Below are positions 40,644 to 49,334 of a stretch of DNA of 64,000 bases, in pieces. Under the pieces are notes generated by a model that worked only from the letters and a program-made list of their open reading frames with translations, searched no databases and was not told the DNA's origin. The stretch's first letter is position 1. Each line of letters begins with the position of its first letter. A program made the position numbers and the translations under genes. Source of the DNA: an uncultured bacterium (GTDB lineage: Bacteria; Desulfobacterota_D; UBA1144); NCBI GenBank assembly GCA_913050245.1, contig CAJWZJ010000004.1:38501-102500 (forward strand). Direction: 5' to 3'.

Positions 40644-41659
40644 ATATCTCTTCCAATAGAATTTGCAATTATTCTGGACTTTTCAACCATCAAATTGAAC
40701 TTTTTAGGTTTTAATGATTGACCACCATCACTTAATGCTATTTCAGGCTGATCATGAACTTCAACAGCAAGACCATCAGCACCTGCGGCAATTGCTGCAT
40801 AAGCTATAGGCGAAACATACTGCCAGTATCCAGTCCCATGCGCAGGATCTGCTATGACAGGCAAATGCGTTTTTTCCTTCAAAACTGGAATTGCATTAAT
40901 ATCAAAAGTATTTCTGGTTGCTGTTTCAAAAGTCCTGATTCCTCTCTCACAGAGTGCGACTGACATATTCCCTTCTGCGAGCAAATATTCAGCACATAAT
41001 AAAAATTCATTTAATGAAGTAGACATGCCTCTTTTTAGTAAAACAGGTTTTTTTGATTTACCAGCTTCTTTCAATAACGCATAATTCTGACAATTTCTAG
41101 CACCTATTTGAAGCATATCAGCATATTCGCAAATAAGATCAAGATCTTTGACGTCGAGTACTTCAGTGACAATTGGCAGCCCAACTTCATTACCTGCATT
41201 CTTAAGAAACTTTAAACCTTCTTCACCTAATCCTTGGAAAGTATAAGGAGATGTTCTTGGTTTGAACGCGCCACCTCTTAATATAGTAGCGCCACCTAAT
41301 TTAACAGCCTTTGCTATATCGAAAATTTGCTTTTCACTTTCGACTGAGCATGGACCTGCAATAAGCGTGAGAGATTTTCCACCAACATTTGCATTTCCAA
41401 CCTTAAAAGAAGTATCCTCATTTTTGAATTCTCTACTACCGAGCTTGTTAGGCTGCATTATAGGAACTACTGATTCTACACCGGGAAGTTGTCCTAGTAG
41501 ATTCATATGCTGCTGTTTTTCTTTTTGATTTCCTACAGCACCAATAATTGTTCTAGCTTCTCCCTTTACTATTTCTGCTTTATATCCAAATTCTTTTATG
41601 GATTTTTCAATCCTACTAATTTCTTCTTCAGAAACTGTTGGCTTCAATACGACTATCAT
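40640..41659 (-). CDS. aroF: 3-deoxy-7-phosphoheptulonate synthase with N-terminal regulatory domain
   Basis: LIAGPCSVESEKQIFDIAKAVKLGGATILRGGAFKPRTSPYTFQGLG, VIADPAHGTGYWQYV. Confidence 0.95.
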   Translation of the reverse strand: MIVVLKPTVSEEEISRIEKSIKEFGYKAEIVKGEARTIIGAVGNQKEKQQHMNLLGQLPGVESVVPIMQPNKLGSREFKNEDTSFKVGNANVGGKSLTLIAGPCSVESEKQIFDIAKAVKLGGATILRGGAFKPRTSPYTFQGLGEEGLKFLKNAGNEVGLPIVTEVLDVKDLDLICEYADMLQIGARNCQNYALLKEAGKSKKPVLLKRGMSTSLNEFLLCAEYLLAEGNMSVALCERGIRTFETATRNTFDINAIPVLKEKTHLPVIADPAHGTGYWQYVSPIAYAAIAAGADGLAVEVHDQPEIALSDGGQSLKPKKFNLMVEKSRIIANSIGRDI

Positions 41660-41753
41660 TAAATTCCTCCAAGTATTATCTATAGTATTTTATGTAAAAA
41701 AAGTTCTATATCAAATAAATTGAAATAAATTTCAATTAAATTAAGCTCTATAA

Positions 41754-42449
41754 ATGCTAATTTCATATATTAAATGGGTGCTAATAGCATTATTTACAAT
41801 TTTCTTTGCGCTTATTACAATACTTATTTCTTTAATATCTCCAAAAATTGCCGCTCTAAGTACTGTGAAACTTTGGGGCCGTTTAATATTGATTATATCT
41901 GGAGTGAAGATTAAATTAGAAGGCATCGAAAATATAAAAAACAAGCCCACCATAGTTATGTATAACCACAAGAGTTACTTTGATATTTTTTCATTTGCTT
42001 CATTTATGAAATATGATTGGCGTGCAATGATGAAAAAAGAGTTGTTAAAGATTCCTTTTTTTGGTACCGCAGTAAAAATCATGGGACATTATTTTGTAGC
42101 TCGTGATGGATCCTTTTCAGATAGAAGAGAAGTAATAAAAATTTTAAAAAAAATTAAAAATGGAAAAATTATTTTTATAGCACCAGAGGGTACTAGAAAT
42201 CCTAATAAAGGGTTGCTAGATTTTAAAGATGGGGGATTTTTCATATCTTTAAAAACCAAAGTCAATATTGTTCCCATGATAATTCAAGGTGCTGATTCAA
42301 TTATTAAAAAAGGTTCATGGAAAATTAATTCTGGTTTAATCAAAATTAAAATAATGCCAGAGGTTGACGTCGATAAATATAATAAGCTAGATAATTCATT
42401 AGAAGAATTGAAAAAAGATATCAGAAATATATTTGAGAGAAATATCTAG
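41754..42449 (+). CDS. plsC: 1-acyl-sn-glycerol-3-phosphate acyltransferase
   Basis: MYNHKSYFDIF (HX4D-like NHKSYFD), APEGTRNP. Confidence 0.9.
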   Translation: MLISYIKWVLIALFTIFFALITILISLISPKIAALSTVKLWGRLILIISGVKIKLEGIENIKNKPTIVMYNHKSYFDIFSFASFMKYDWRAMMKKELLKIPFFGTAVKIMGHYFVARDGSFSDRREVIKILKKIKNGKIIFIAPEGTRNPNKGLLDFKDGGFFISLKTKVNIVPMIIQGADSIIKKGSWKINSGLIKIKIMPEVDVDKYNKLDNSLEELKKDIRNIFERNI

Positions 42450-43036
42450 TTTTTTGTTAGATATAATGCATATATTTCCTTATTTGTATTTTTAAAATCT
42501 TTTTGAAATTTTGTTAATGGCAAAGAGTTTTTTTTATATGATTTCCATTTCTTAAATTTGGATTCATTTATTTCCTTCTTCATATATTCTAAATATTCTG
42601 AAGAGTCAGTTTTTATGATCATTTCACCGTTTCTAATGAGAATTTGAAACAGTTTATTTAGCAAATTTGATTTAATAATTCTATTTTTTATATGTCTATC
42701 TTTTGGCCATGGATCAGGATTATTTATATATATATTCTTTATATTATTTGAATAAAATATAGATTCAACAATGGGATTAATATCACCGTATATAAATTTT
42801 ATATTTTTAAGCCCTATTTTATCAACTCTTTTTAACGATTTAATAATCCTTCCATATTTTATTTCAATACCAATATGTAGCTCGTTCTTATTCTTTATAG
42901 CTAATTCTGTTAAAAATTCCCCCTCTCCAGACCCTATATCTAATATAATATTTTTTTCACTATTTAGTTTAATGATTTCATCAGTCTTTGATATATCAAG
43001 ATAATTTTGTTTATATTTATATATTTTTAAATTCAT
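42446..43036 (-). CDS. trmB: tRNA (guanine-N7-)-methyltransferase
   Basis: LDIGSGEGEFLTELA, IGIEIKYGRI, INNPDPWPKDRHIKNRI. Confidence 0.92.
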   Translation of the reverse strand: MNLKIYKYKQNYLDISKTDEIIKLNSEKNIILDIGSGEGEFLTELAIKNKNELHIGIEIKYGRIIKSLKRVDKIGLKNIKFIYGDINPIVESIFYSNNIKNIYINNPDPWPKDRHIKNRIIKSNLLNKLFQILIRNGEMIIKTDSSEYLEYMKKEINESKFKKWKSYKKNSLPLTKFQKDFKNTNKEIYALYLTKN

Positions 43037-44102
43037 TTAGATATTTTATTAAAACTTTCTTAATTGTCTTTCTGCTTACTTCCACTGTATGCTTATCTTT
43101 AATTTTCATAATTGTTCCAATTTTACATGGTAAAGAAAAAGTTATTGAAGAGCCTTTATTTTTTTTATCAAGTTGCATGTAATCTAACAATAATTCAACT
43201 TGATTAATATTATAAGTAACTCTTCTAAGACCAAATTTATCCAAAATATTTATTATTTTTAAAAGATCTTCATGCTTAAGATCAAAATATTCATGTGCAA
43301 GAATCGATTCAATGGCCATACCAACCCCAATACAGTCACCGTGTGATTTTTTGTATGAATATAGTTTCTCTATTGCATGACCAATTGTATGACCAAAATT
43401 CAAAATACTTCTGAGGTCTGATTCTTTGAAATCTTTTTGAACAACTTTGATTTTAATTTCCATACATTTTTTTAAAATACTAGCTATATCTTTTTTATTA
43501 TTTTCCATAAACCGAACATTAGAGCTCTCTAATTTTCTAAATAATTTTAAATCTTTTATTATTCCATACTTAATTATTTCACCTAAACCCTGCCTTATCT
43601 CTTTATCAGGCAATGTCTCAAGGAATTTTGTATTAACTACAATTTCTGTTGGGTTATAGAAAGATCCTATAAGGTTTTTACCCATATTTGAATTTATTCC
43701 AGTTTTTCCACCAATAGAACTGTCAACAATTGCCACCAATGAAGTTGGTATATGAATTAAATCCACACCTCTTAAGAGTGTAGCAGCAATAAAACCTGTT
43801 AAATCTCCAACGACTCCACCTCCCAAACCAATTAAAAGAGAATTTCTATTAAATTTGCTTCTAAGTAGTTCTTCGTCCAATCTATTTTTTACAATATGAG
43901 ATTTAGATGTCTCTCCAGGTTTTATTTTTAGAACTAATAAGCCTTTTATTTTTAATATATCCTTATAAATTTTATAGAGATTATTATCAGTCAAAATTGC
44001 AACTTTATAATAGTTATTTAAATTTCTTTTTATGAATTTTTTTAGATTTACATCAAATGAAATCCTATACTTCTGATTTTTAATAGTAGTATTTACAATC
44101 AT
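43017..44102 (-). CDS. aroB: 3-dehydroquinate synthase
   Basis: GGGVVGDLTGFIAATLLRGVDLIHIPTSLVAIVDSSIGGKTGIN, NFGHTIGHAIE. Confidence 0.97.
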   Translation of the reverse strand: MIVNTTIKNQKYRISFDVNLKKFIKRNLNNYYKVAILTDNNLYKIYKDILKIKGLLVLKIKPGETSKSHIVKNRLDEELLRSKFNRNSLLIGLGGGVVGDLTGFIAATLLRGVDLIHIPTSLVAIVDSSIGGKTGINSNMGKNLIGSFYNPTEIVVNTKFLETLPDKEIRQGLGEIIKYGIIKDLKLFRKLESSNVRFMENNKKDIASILKKCMEIKIKVVQKDFKESDLRSILNFGHTIGHAIEKLYSYKKSHGDCIGVGMAIESILAHEYFDLKHEDLLKIINILDKFGLRRVTYNINQVELLLDYMQLDKKNKGSSITFSLPCKIGTIMKIKDKHTVEVSRKTIKKVLIKYLNEFKNI

Positions 44103-44612
44103 TTAATAATCTATTAAAGAATGTATGTTTTCACATTCAATATTGCTTCTCCCATTTAAATTCATCAACTCTATTACAAAACAAGCAGAGTTTATTTCGC
44201 AATCAAAATTTTTTATTAGATTTTCTAAGGCCGAAATTGTTCCACCAGTTGCTAATAAATCATCAATAATTGCAACTTTTTTCCCTGGTTTTAATGAATC
44301 TATATGCATCTGGAAACAGTCTGAGCCATATTCTAGTTCATACTCAACTTCGAATGTCTTATATGGAAGCTTTCCCTTTTTTCTGGCTAAGATTAACTCT
44401 TTGTCAAGATTGAAACAGACTGCTGACGCAAAAATAAATCCTCTTGATTCTGGTGCTACTATAGAGTCTGTATCTTCAGGAATTAATTCTGATAATTTAT
44501 TAACAACAAATTTAAAAGCCGAGGTATCTTTGAGCAGCGGTGTTATATCTCTATACAATATTCCTTCTTTTGGAAAATCAGGAATAGATCTAACATAATT
44601 TTTTAATTCCAT
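44103..44612 (-). CDS. apt: Adenine phosphoribosyltransferase
   Basis: IPDFPKEGILYRDITPLL, APESRGFIF, AIIDDLLATGGTISAL. Confidence 0.96.
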   Translation of the reverse strand: MELKNYVRSIPDFPKEGILYRDITPLLKDTSAFKFVVNKLSELIPEDTDSIVAPESRGFIFASAVCFNLDKELILARKKGKLPYKTFEVEYELEYGSDCFQMHIDSLKPGKKVAIIDDLLATGGTISALENLIKNFDCEINSACFVIELMNLNGRSNIECENIHSLIDY

Positions 44613-45181
44613 TTGTAGTATAAATATATAATTAAAACACCTATAAGGCCAATCATAATTAGATTAAATTTTTTACTTTTAGTTATCCTTTCGAAGTCAT
44701 GTCCGTACTTATATCCTAGATATCCAAAAATAAAAAATCTTGATCCTCTACCTAATATAGAGCCAAAAATAAAATCAACAAAGTTTACATTTATTGCTCC
44801 AGCTGATATGCAAAAGATTTTAAATGGTAGTGGTGTGAATGCTGATGTAAGCATCATGATAAATGTTTGATTATCAATCTTCAATTTTAAACTCTCAATA
44901 TCATTAATATATTTATTTATTAATTTGATATCATATTTCTGGGATAAGCTCACTATTTGATCCCCTAAATAATATGCAATACAGCCTCCAAGCACCGAGT
45001 AAAAAGTACAGAGCAGAGTAAATTTACACAATTCAGAAATCTTTTTTTTAATGCATAGAAGTGCTAAGAAAGGATCAGGCGGTATTATAAAGAATATAGA
45101 TTCTGTAAAAGAAACAATACACATTGTTAAAACACCCTTTGGGCCTTTCATTATATGTAAAATTTTATCAATCATTTTCAA
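44603..45181 (-). CDS. YqaA/DedA-like membrane protein
   Basis: GCIAYYLGD, TPLPFKIFCISAGAINVNFVDFIFGSILGRGSRFF. Confidence 0.75.
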   Translation of the reverse strand: MKMIDKILHIMKGPKGVLTMCIVSFTESIFFIIPPDPFLALLCIKKKISELCKFTLLCTFYSVLGGCIAYYLGDQIVSLSQKYDIKLINKYINDIESLKLKIDNQTFIMMLTSAFTPLPFKIFCISAGAINVNFVDFIFGSILGRGSRFFIFGYLGYKYGHDFERITKSKKFNLIMIGLIGVLIIYLYYKWN

Positions 45182-45911
45182 TTTTTATATCAAATTCTTC
45201 AAATTCATAATCCGTATAATCTGTTTTCAAAGGAGTTATGGAGACATATCCAGATTTGAGCGCATCAATGTCACTCCCATTAATAGATTTATAACTTAAA
45301 TCAGTACCCCCAATCCAATGATACTCATTACCACGCGGATCTTTTTTAGATAAAATCTCATGACCATATGCTCTTTGACCTTGAGAAGTAAATTTTATTC
45401 CTTTGAGGCTATCTAGTCCTCTATTTGGAAGATTAATATTTAGAAAAAAATTCTTCATGTTTCTTTTAATTATATTTTCTAATATTATTGAAAATACTTC
45501 AGCACATAATTCAAATTTAGGATTTTTTTTATTCCCTATAGAAACAGCTATGGAATTAATTCCATGGAGATACCCTTCACGTGCAGCACCAACAGTGCCA
45601 GAATAATTAATATCATCACCTACATTTGCCCCGTCATTAATTCCTGAAATAACTAAATCAAATTTTGGTTTTATTTTTTTACTGTTTATTGCAAAATTTA
45701 CACAGTCTGCTGGTAATCCATCCACTGCATATATATTTTTAGAAACTTCTTTACATCTTAAGGGCCGGTTTAAACTTATTGAATGACTTGTAGTGCTTTG
45801 ATTATTTTCTGGAGCAACAATAGTTATATTCCCAAATTTAGAAATAAATCTCTCTAAAATTTTTATACCTGGTGCTCTATAGCCATCATCATTTGTAATT
45901 AAAATATTCAT
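45168..45911 (-). CDS. surE: 5'/3'-nucleotidase SurE
   Basis: MNILITNDDGYRAPGI, SGINDGANVGDDINYSGTVGAAREG. Confidence 0.97.
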   Translation of the reverse strand: MNILITNDDGYRAPGIKILERFISKFGNITIVAPENNQSTTSHSISLNRPLRCKEVSKNIYAVDGLPADCVNFAINSKKIKPKFDLVISGINDGANVGDDINYSGTVGAAREGYLHGINSIAVSIGNKKNPKFELCAEVFSIILENIIKRNMKNFFLNINLPNRGLDSLKGIKFTSQGQRAYGHEILSKKDPRGNEYHWIGGTDLSYKSINGSDIDALKSGYVSITPLKTDYTDYEFEEFDIKIEND

Positions 45912-45918
45912 TATTTAA

Positions 45919-45991
45919 TCGGGGTGATTGGACTTGAACCAACGACCCCTGGTCCCCCAGACCAGTGCGCTACCAGCTGCGCCACACCCCG
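45919..45991 (-). tRNA. tRNA-Pro(GGG)
   Basis: Reverse strand cggggtg/caccccg acceptor, anticodon loop ctggggg, ggttcaagtcc T arm. Confidence 0.93.
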
Positions 45992-45995
45992 CTTA

Positions 45996-46337
45996 TTATG
46001 GAGTATCTATTAAGTTTTTTATTTTCTTTCTTATATCTTTTAATTTTTCAAGGATCTCCCTTTGTCTATTTATTTTACCTGCTAATCTTAGATCAATATC
46101 ATTATAATTAGATTTAATTTTGCTCTCATTCTTAAATTTATTTAAATCAAGGATTATATCTATTGCATTGTGGTGGTAGAGCTTGTGAGTATATCCTGTT
46201 GTACTTCTAAGTTGATTTTTTAAACTCTCATGGATTTTTGTCCAATATCTAATTTTAGATGATGGAACACCTGTTATTTTTTCTAATTCACCTATTTTAT
46301 AGAAATATTTTTCTTTATCATCTGATATGGATATCAT
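45996..46337 (-). CDS. MerR-family transcriptional regulator
   Basis: YKIGELEKITGVPSSKIRYWTKIHESLKNQLRSTTGYTHKLYHHNAI. Confidence 0.85.
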   Translation of the reverse strand: MISISDDKEKYFYKIGELEKITGVPSSKIRYWTKIHESLKNQLRSTTGYTHKLYHHNAIDIILDLNKFKNESKIKSNYNDIDLRLAGKINRQREILEKLKDIRKKIKNLIDTP

Positions 46338-46361
46338 AAAATCAAAATAATTTATTAATAT

Positions 46362-46988
46362 TTAACTGTCAATTAGCTTTATTTTAAAACTTTTTCTATG
46401 CATAAATGATTTTCCATATACTTTTATACCTTTAACATGCTCAGCTGTACCATAGCCAGCATTTTGAGATAATTTATAAAATGGAAAAATTCTATCATAT
46501 TTTTTAATTATAAAATCTCTGATAAATTTGGCCATAATCGATGCTGCACCTATAACTTTGCATTTATTATCACCAGATATAATAGATTCTTGATATATCT
46601 CAATTCCAGGTATCTTGCTTATTCCATCAACTAATGCGGCATCGATATTTTTATTTATATTTTGAATTGATTTTTTCATTGCTAATTCTGATGCATTTTT
46701 AATATTGATGTCATCAATCTCTTTGTTCTCCACAAAGCCAAGACCAAATGTACACTCCTTTTCAATCATTTGATTAACTAAATAATTTCTCTTTTTCTCT
46801 GATAATTTTTTTGAATCTTTTATTTTTTCTAGCTCAATTGATAAAAACTTTTCATCTAGTAATACAGAGCAGGCTACAACTGGTCCAAATATCGATCCCC
46901 TACCAACTTCATCAATACCAACTATATTTTTATATTTATTAAGTAGTTTGTTTTCTTCAACTGATAATAAATTATTTAAATTTTTAAT
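46362..46988 (-). CDS. rnhB: Ribonuclease HII, apparent ATT start
   Basis: The track ORF (46362..46769) is N-truncated; in-frame extension gives KNLNNLLSVEENKLLNKYKNIVGIDEVGRGSIFGPVVACSVLL..DSKKLSEKKR..ALVDG..GAASIMAKFIRD with no in-frame stop. Confidence 0.85.
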   Translation of the reverse strand: MKNLNNLLSVEENKLLNKYKNIVGIDEVGRGSIFGPVVACSVLLDEKFLSIELEKIKDSKKLSEKKRNYLVNQMIEKECTFGLGFVENKEIDDINIKNASELAMKKSIQNINKNIDAALVDGISKIPGIEIYQESIISGDNKCKVIGAASIMAKFIRDFIIKKYDRIFPFYKLSQNAGYGTAEHVKGIKVYGKSFMHRKSFKIKLIDS

Positions 46989-47872
46989 TTTAAAATTTCC
47001 TTAATTAGAGCTGATGTTAGGTTTTTGTCCAAGGTTGTTAATGGCAGCCTGATCACATTTTCACATAGCTTAAGATAGCTCATTGCAAATTTAATAGGAA
47101 TAGGATTTGTTTGAATGAAGAGCAACTTATTGATTTTGCTTAATTTTTTATTTAATTCGGAACAATGTTTTAATTTACCCAAGACAAACGAATCATACAT
47201 ATTAGAGCAGCTCTTTGGGTCAAGATTAGATGTTACAGATATGTAACCTCTTCCACCATTCTTTAATATTGGAAGATTTAAACTATCCTCACCAGATAAA
47301 ACAATAAACTTTTTGGAACAATCAGATATTATCTCCTTTACTTTTTTAATTGAACCAGATGCCTCTTTAATGCCAATTATATTTTTATTTCTTTTTTCCA
47401 GCCTTACTATTGTTTCTGTTTCAAGATTTACAACTGATCTTCCAGGAATATTATAAAGAATTATAGGTAGCTTAGTTCTTGATGCAATCTCATTGAAATG
47501 TTTGAATAAGCCTATTTGATTTGGTTTATTATAGTATGGAACAACCTGTAAGCTTGCATCTGCACCAGCTTTTTCAGCAGCTTTTGTGAGTCTTATTGCT
47601 TCTAATGTAGAGTTAGATCCGGTACCTGCAATTACGGGAACTCTCCTTTTAGCTTCTTTTACTGTTATTTCTATAACTTTGTCATGCTCATCATGGCTAA
47701 GAGTAGGCGATTCCCCAGTAGTTCCACAAGGAACAAGTCCATGAACTCCATTTTCAATTTGACGTTTAATCAATTTTTTGAGGCTAATTTGATCCAACTT
47801 CCCTTTTTTGCTGAAGGGAGTAATTAAGGCGGTTATGCAACCATAAATTCTAGTCATAGATTTATAATACAA
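46976..47872 (-). CDS. dapA: 4-hydroxy-tetrahydrodipicolinate synthase
   Basis: GCITALITPFSKKGKLD, PCGTTGESPTLSHDEH, YNIPGRSVVN; true start probably MTRIYG, 5 codons in. Confidence 0.95.
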   Translation of the reverse strand: MYYKSMTRIYGCITALITPFSKKGKLDQISLKKLIKRQIENGVHGLVPCGTTGESPTLSHDEHDKVIEITVKEAKRRVPVIAGTGSNSTLEAIRLTKAAEKAGADASLQVVPYYNKPNQIGLFKHFNEIASRTKLPIILYNIPGRSVVNLETETIVRLEKRNKNIIGIKEASGSIKKVKEIISDCSKKFIVLSGEDSLNLPILKNGGRGYISVTSNLDPKSCSNMYDSFVLGKLKHCSELNKKLSKINKLLFIQTNPIPIKFAMSYLKLCENVIRLPLTTLDKNLTSALIKEILKLKI

Positions 47873-47880
47873 TACTTATT

Positions 47881-48873
47881 CTATACTAAAAGCTCGGCAA
47901 TCTGTATAGCATTAAGTGCTGCACCTTTTCTAATTTGATCACCTACTATCCAAACCGATACACAATTATTTTTACTGTAGTCTTTTCTTATTCTACCAAT
48001 TATGCAATTGTCCTTATTGCTTGAATCAATTGGTGTGGGAAATTTATTCTTTTTTGGATCATCAACCAGATCAATGCCTGGAAATTTACCTATCTCTTTT
48101 TTAATTCTATTAATCTCTATATTTCCATTAAACTCAATATTCAAACTAATACTATGTGACCTAAGAACCGGAACCCTCACAGTAGTGGCAGTTAAGAGAA
48201 TAGTCTTGTCATTTAATATTTTTCTTGATTCATTATTAAATTTCATTTCCTCATCGGTGTAACCATTTGGCTGGAAAGATCCAATCTTAGGTATAACATT
48301 AAAGGTTATATTTTTATCGAAAACCTTATTTTGGCTTTTTTTATTATTAAAAAATCTCTTTGTATTTCTGAGAAGCTCATCCATACCGTTATTGCCAGCA
48401 CCAGAAACTGATTGAAAACTTGTTGCTACAACCCTTTTTATTTTCTTAACATTCGACATTGGCTTTATACCCATTAGTGAAATTATAGTAGTACAATTTG
48501 GGTTAGCTATAATTTTACTATTAGAGCTTTTTATTTCATTAGAATTAATTTCAGGAACTATTAGAGGTATATTCTTTTTAAGCCTAAAAGCAGAACTATT
48601 ATCAATTACATAAGAACCATTCTTTGCAGCAATTGGTGCAAATTCTTTACTCACAGAAGACCCCGCTGCAAAAAAGACTAAGTCTAGACCTGATAAATTC
48701 TTTTTATTTAATTTTATAATTTTATATATTTTACTTTTAAATTTAATTTTTTTCCCTACCGATTTATTTGAAGCGAAGAGTCTAATTTCGGAAAATATGA
48801 ATTTCCTTTCTTTTATAAGTTCAAGAAGTTCTTTTCCAACAGAGCCAGTAATACCAACTATTCCAATTTTCAT
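47881..48873 (-). CDS. asd: Aspartate-semialdehyde dehydrogenase
   Basis: GIVGITGSVGKELLELI, NPNCTTI, TSFQSVSGAGNNGMDEL, VPVLRSHS. Confidence 0.95.
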   Translation of the reverse strand: MKIGIVGITGSVGKELLELIKERKFIFSEIRLFASNKSVGKKIKFKSKIYKIIKLNKKNLSGLDLVFFAAGSSVSKEFAPIAAKNGSYVIDNSSAFRLKKNIPLIVPEINSNEIKSSNSKIIANPNCTTIISLMGIKPMSNVKKIKRVVATSFQSVSGAGNNGMDELLRNTKRFFNNKKSQNKVFDKNITFNVIPKIGSFQPNGYTDEEMKFNNESRKILNDKTILLTATTVRVPVLRSHSISLNIEFNGNIEINRIKKEIGKFPGIDLVDDPKKNKFPTPIDSSNKDNCIIGRIRKDYSKNNCVSVWIVGDQIRKGAALNAIQIAELLV

Positions 48874-49310
48874 TTTATATTATCAATTCTCCTTATATTT
48901 TCAAGCTCTTCTGTATCTACCTGAGTATTAATCCAGCTTAAGATAATATTCTCAATATTTTTTCTATCAACAGACATAATCCCCATTGTCAGTATATTCG
49001 AATCATTCCATTTTTTAGCGCATATGGCAATTTCTTCAGTATTACATAGACTTGCCCTAACTCCCCTGTATCTGTTCGCAACTATTGTAACTCCAGTACC
49101 TGTATGGCAAAAAATTATTCCTAAATTGACAACTTTATTTGCAACATCACTTGCAATTTCATTAGCAATATCAACCCAGTTTTTATTTTCATTGCCTACA
49201 CTACCGTGAAGAATCACTTTGAATTTATTTCTTATTAATATGTCCTTTACTTCTTCGACAATTTTATCATTAGAGTCAGCACCTAATGCTATAACAGATT
49301 TATTAATCAT
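48870..49310 (-). CDS. rpiB: Ribose-5-phosphate isomerase B (RpiB/LacAB family)
   Basis: IALGADSNDKIVEEVKDIL, IFCHTGTGVTIVANRYRGVRASLC, NDSNILTMG. Confidence 0.9.
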   Translation of the reverse strand: MINKSVIALGADSNDKIVEEVKDILIRNKFKVILHGSVGNENKNWVDIANEIASDVANKVVNLGIIFCHTGTGVTIVANRYRGVRASLCNTEEIAICAKKWNDSNILTMGIMSVDRKNIENIILSWINTQVDTEELENIRRIDNIK

Positions 49311-49334
49311 ATTTAAAATATTATCATATAAAAA

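Noticed and set aside
44125-44598. 157-aa plus-strand ORF
   Set aside because: Antisense to apt; no recognisable protein motifs
46362-46769. Reading rnhB as a truncated pseudogene
   Set aside because: Upstream in-frame sequence is intact and carries all catalytic motifs; a non-canonical start is more economical, though sequencing error cannot be excluded
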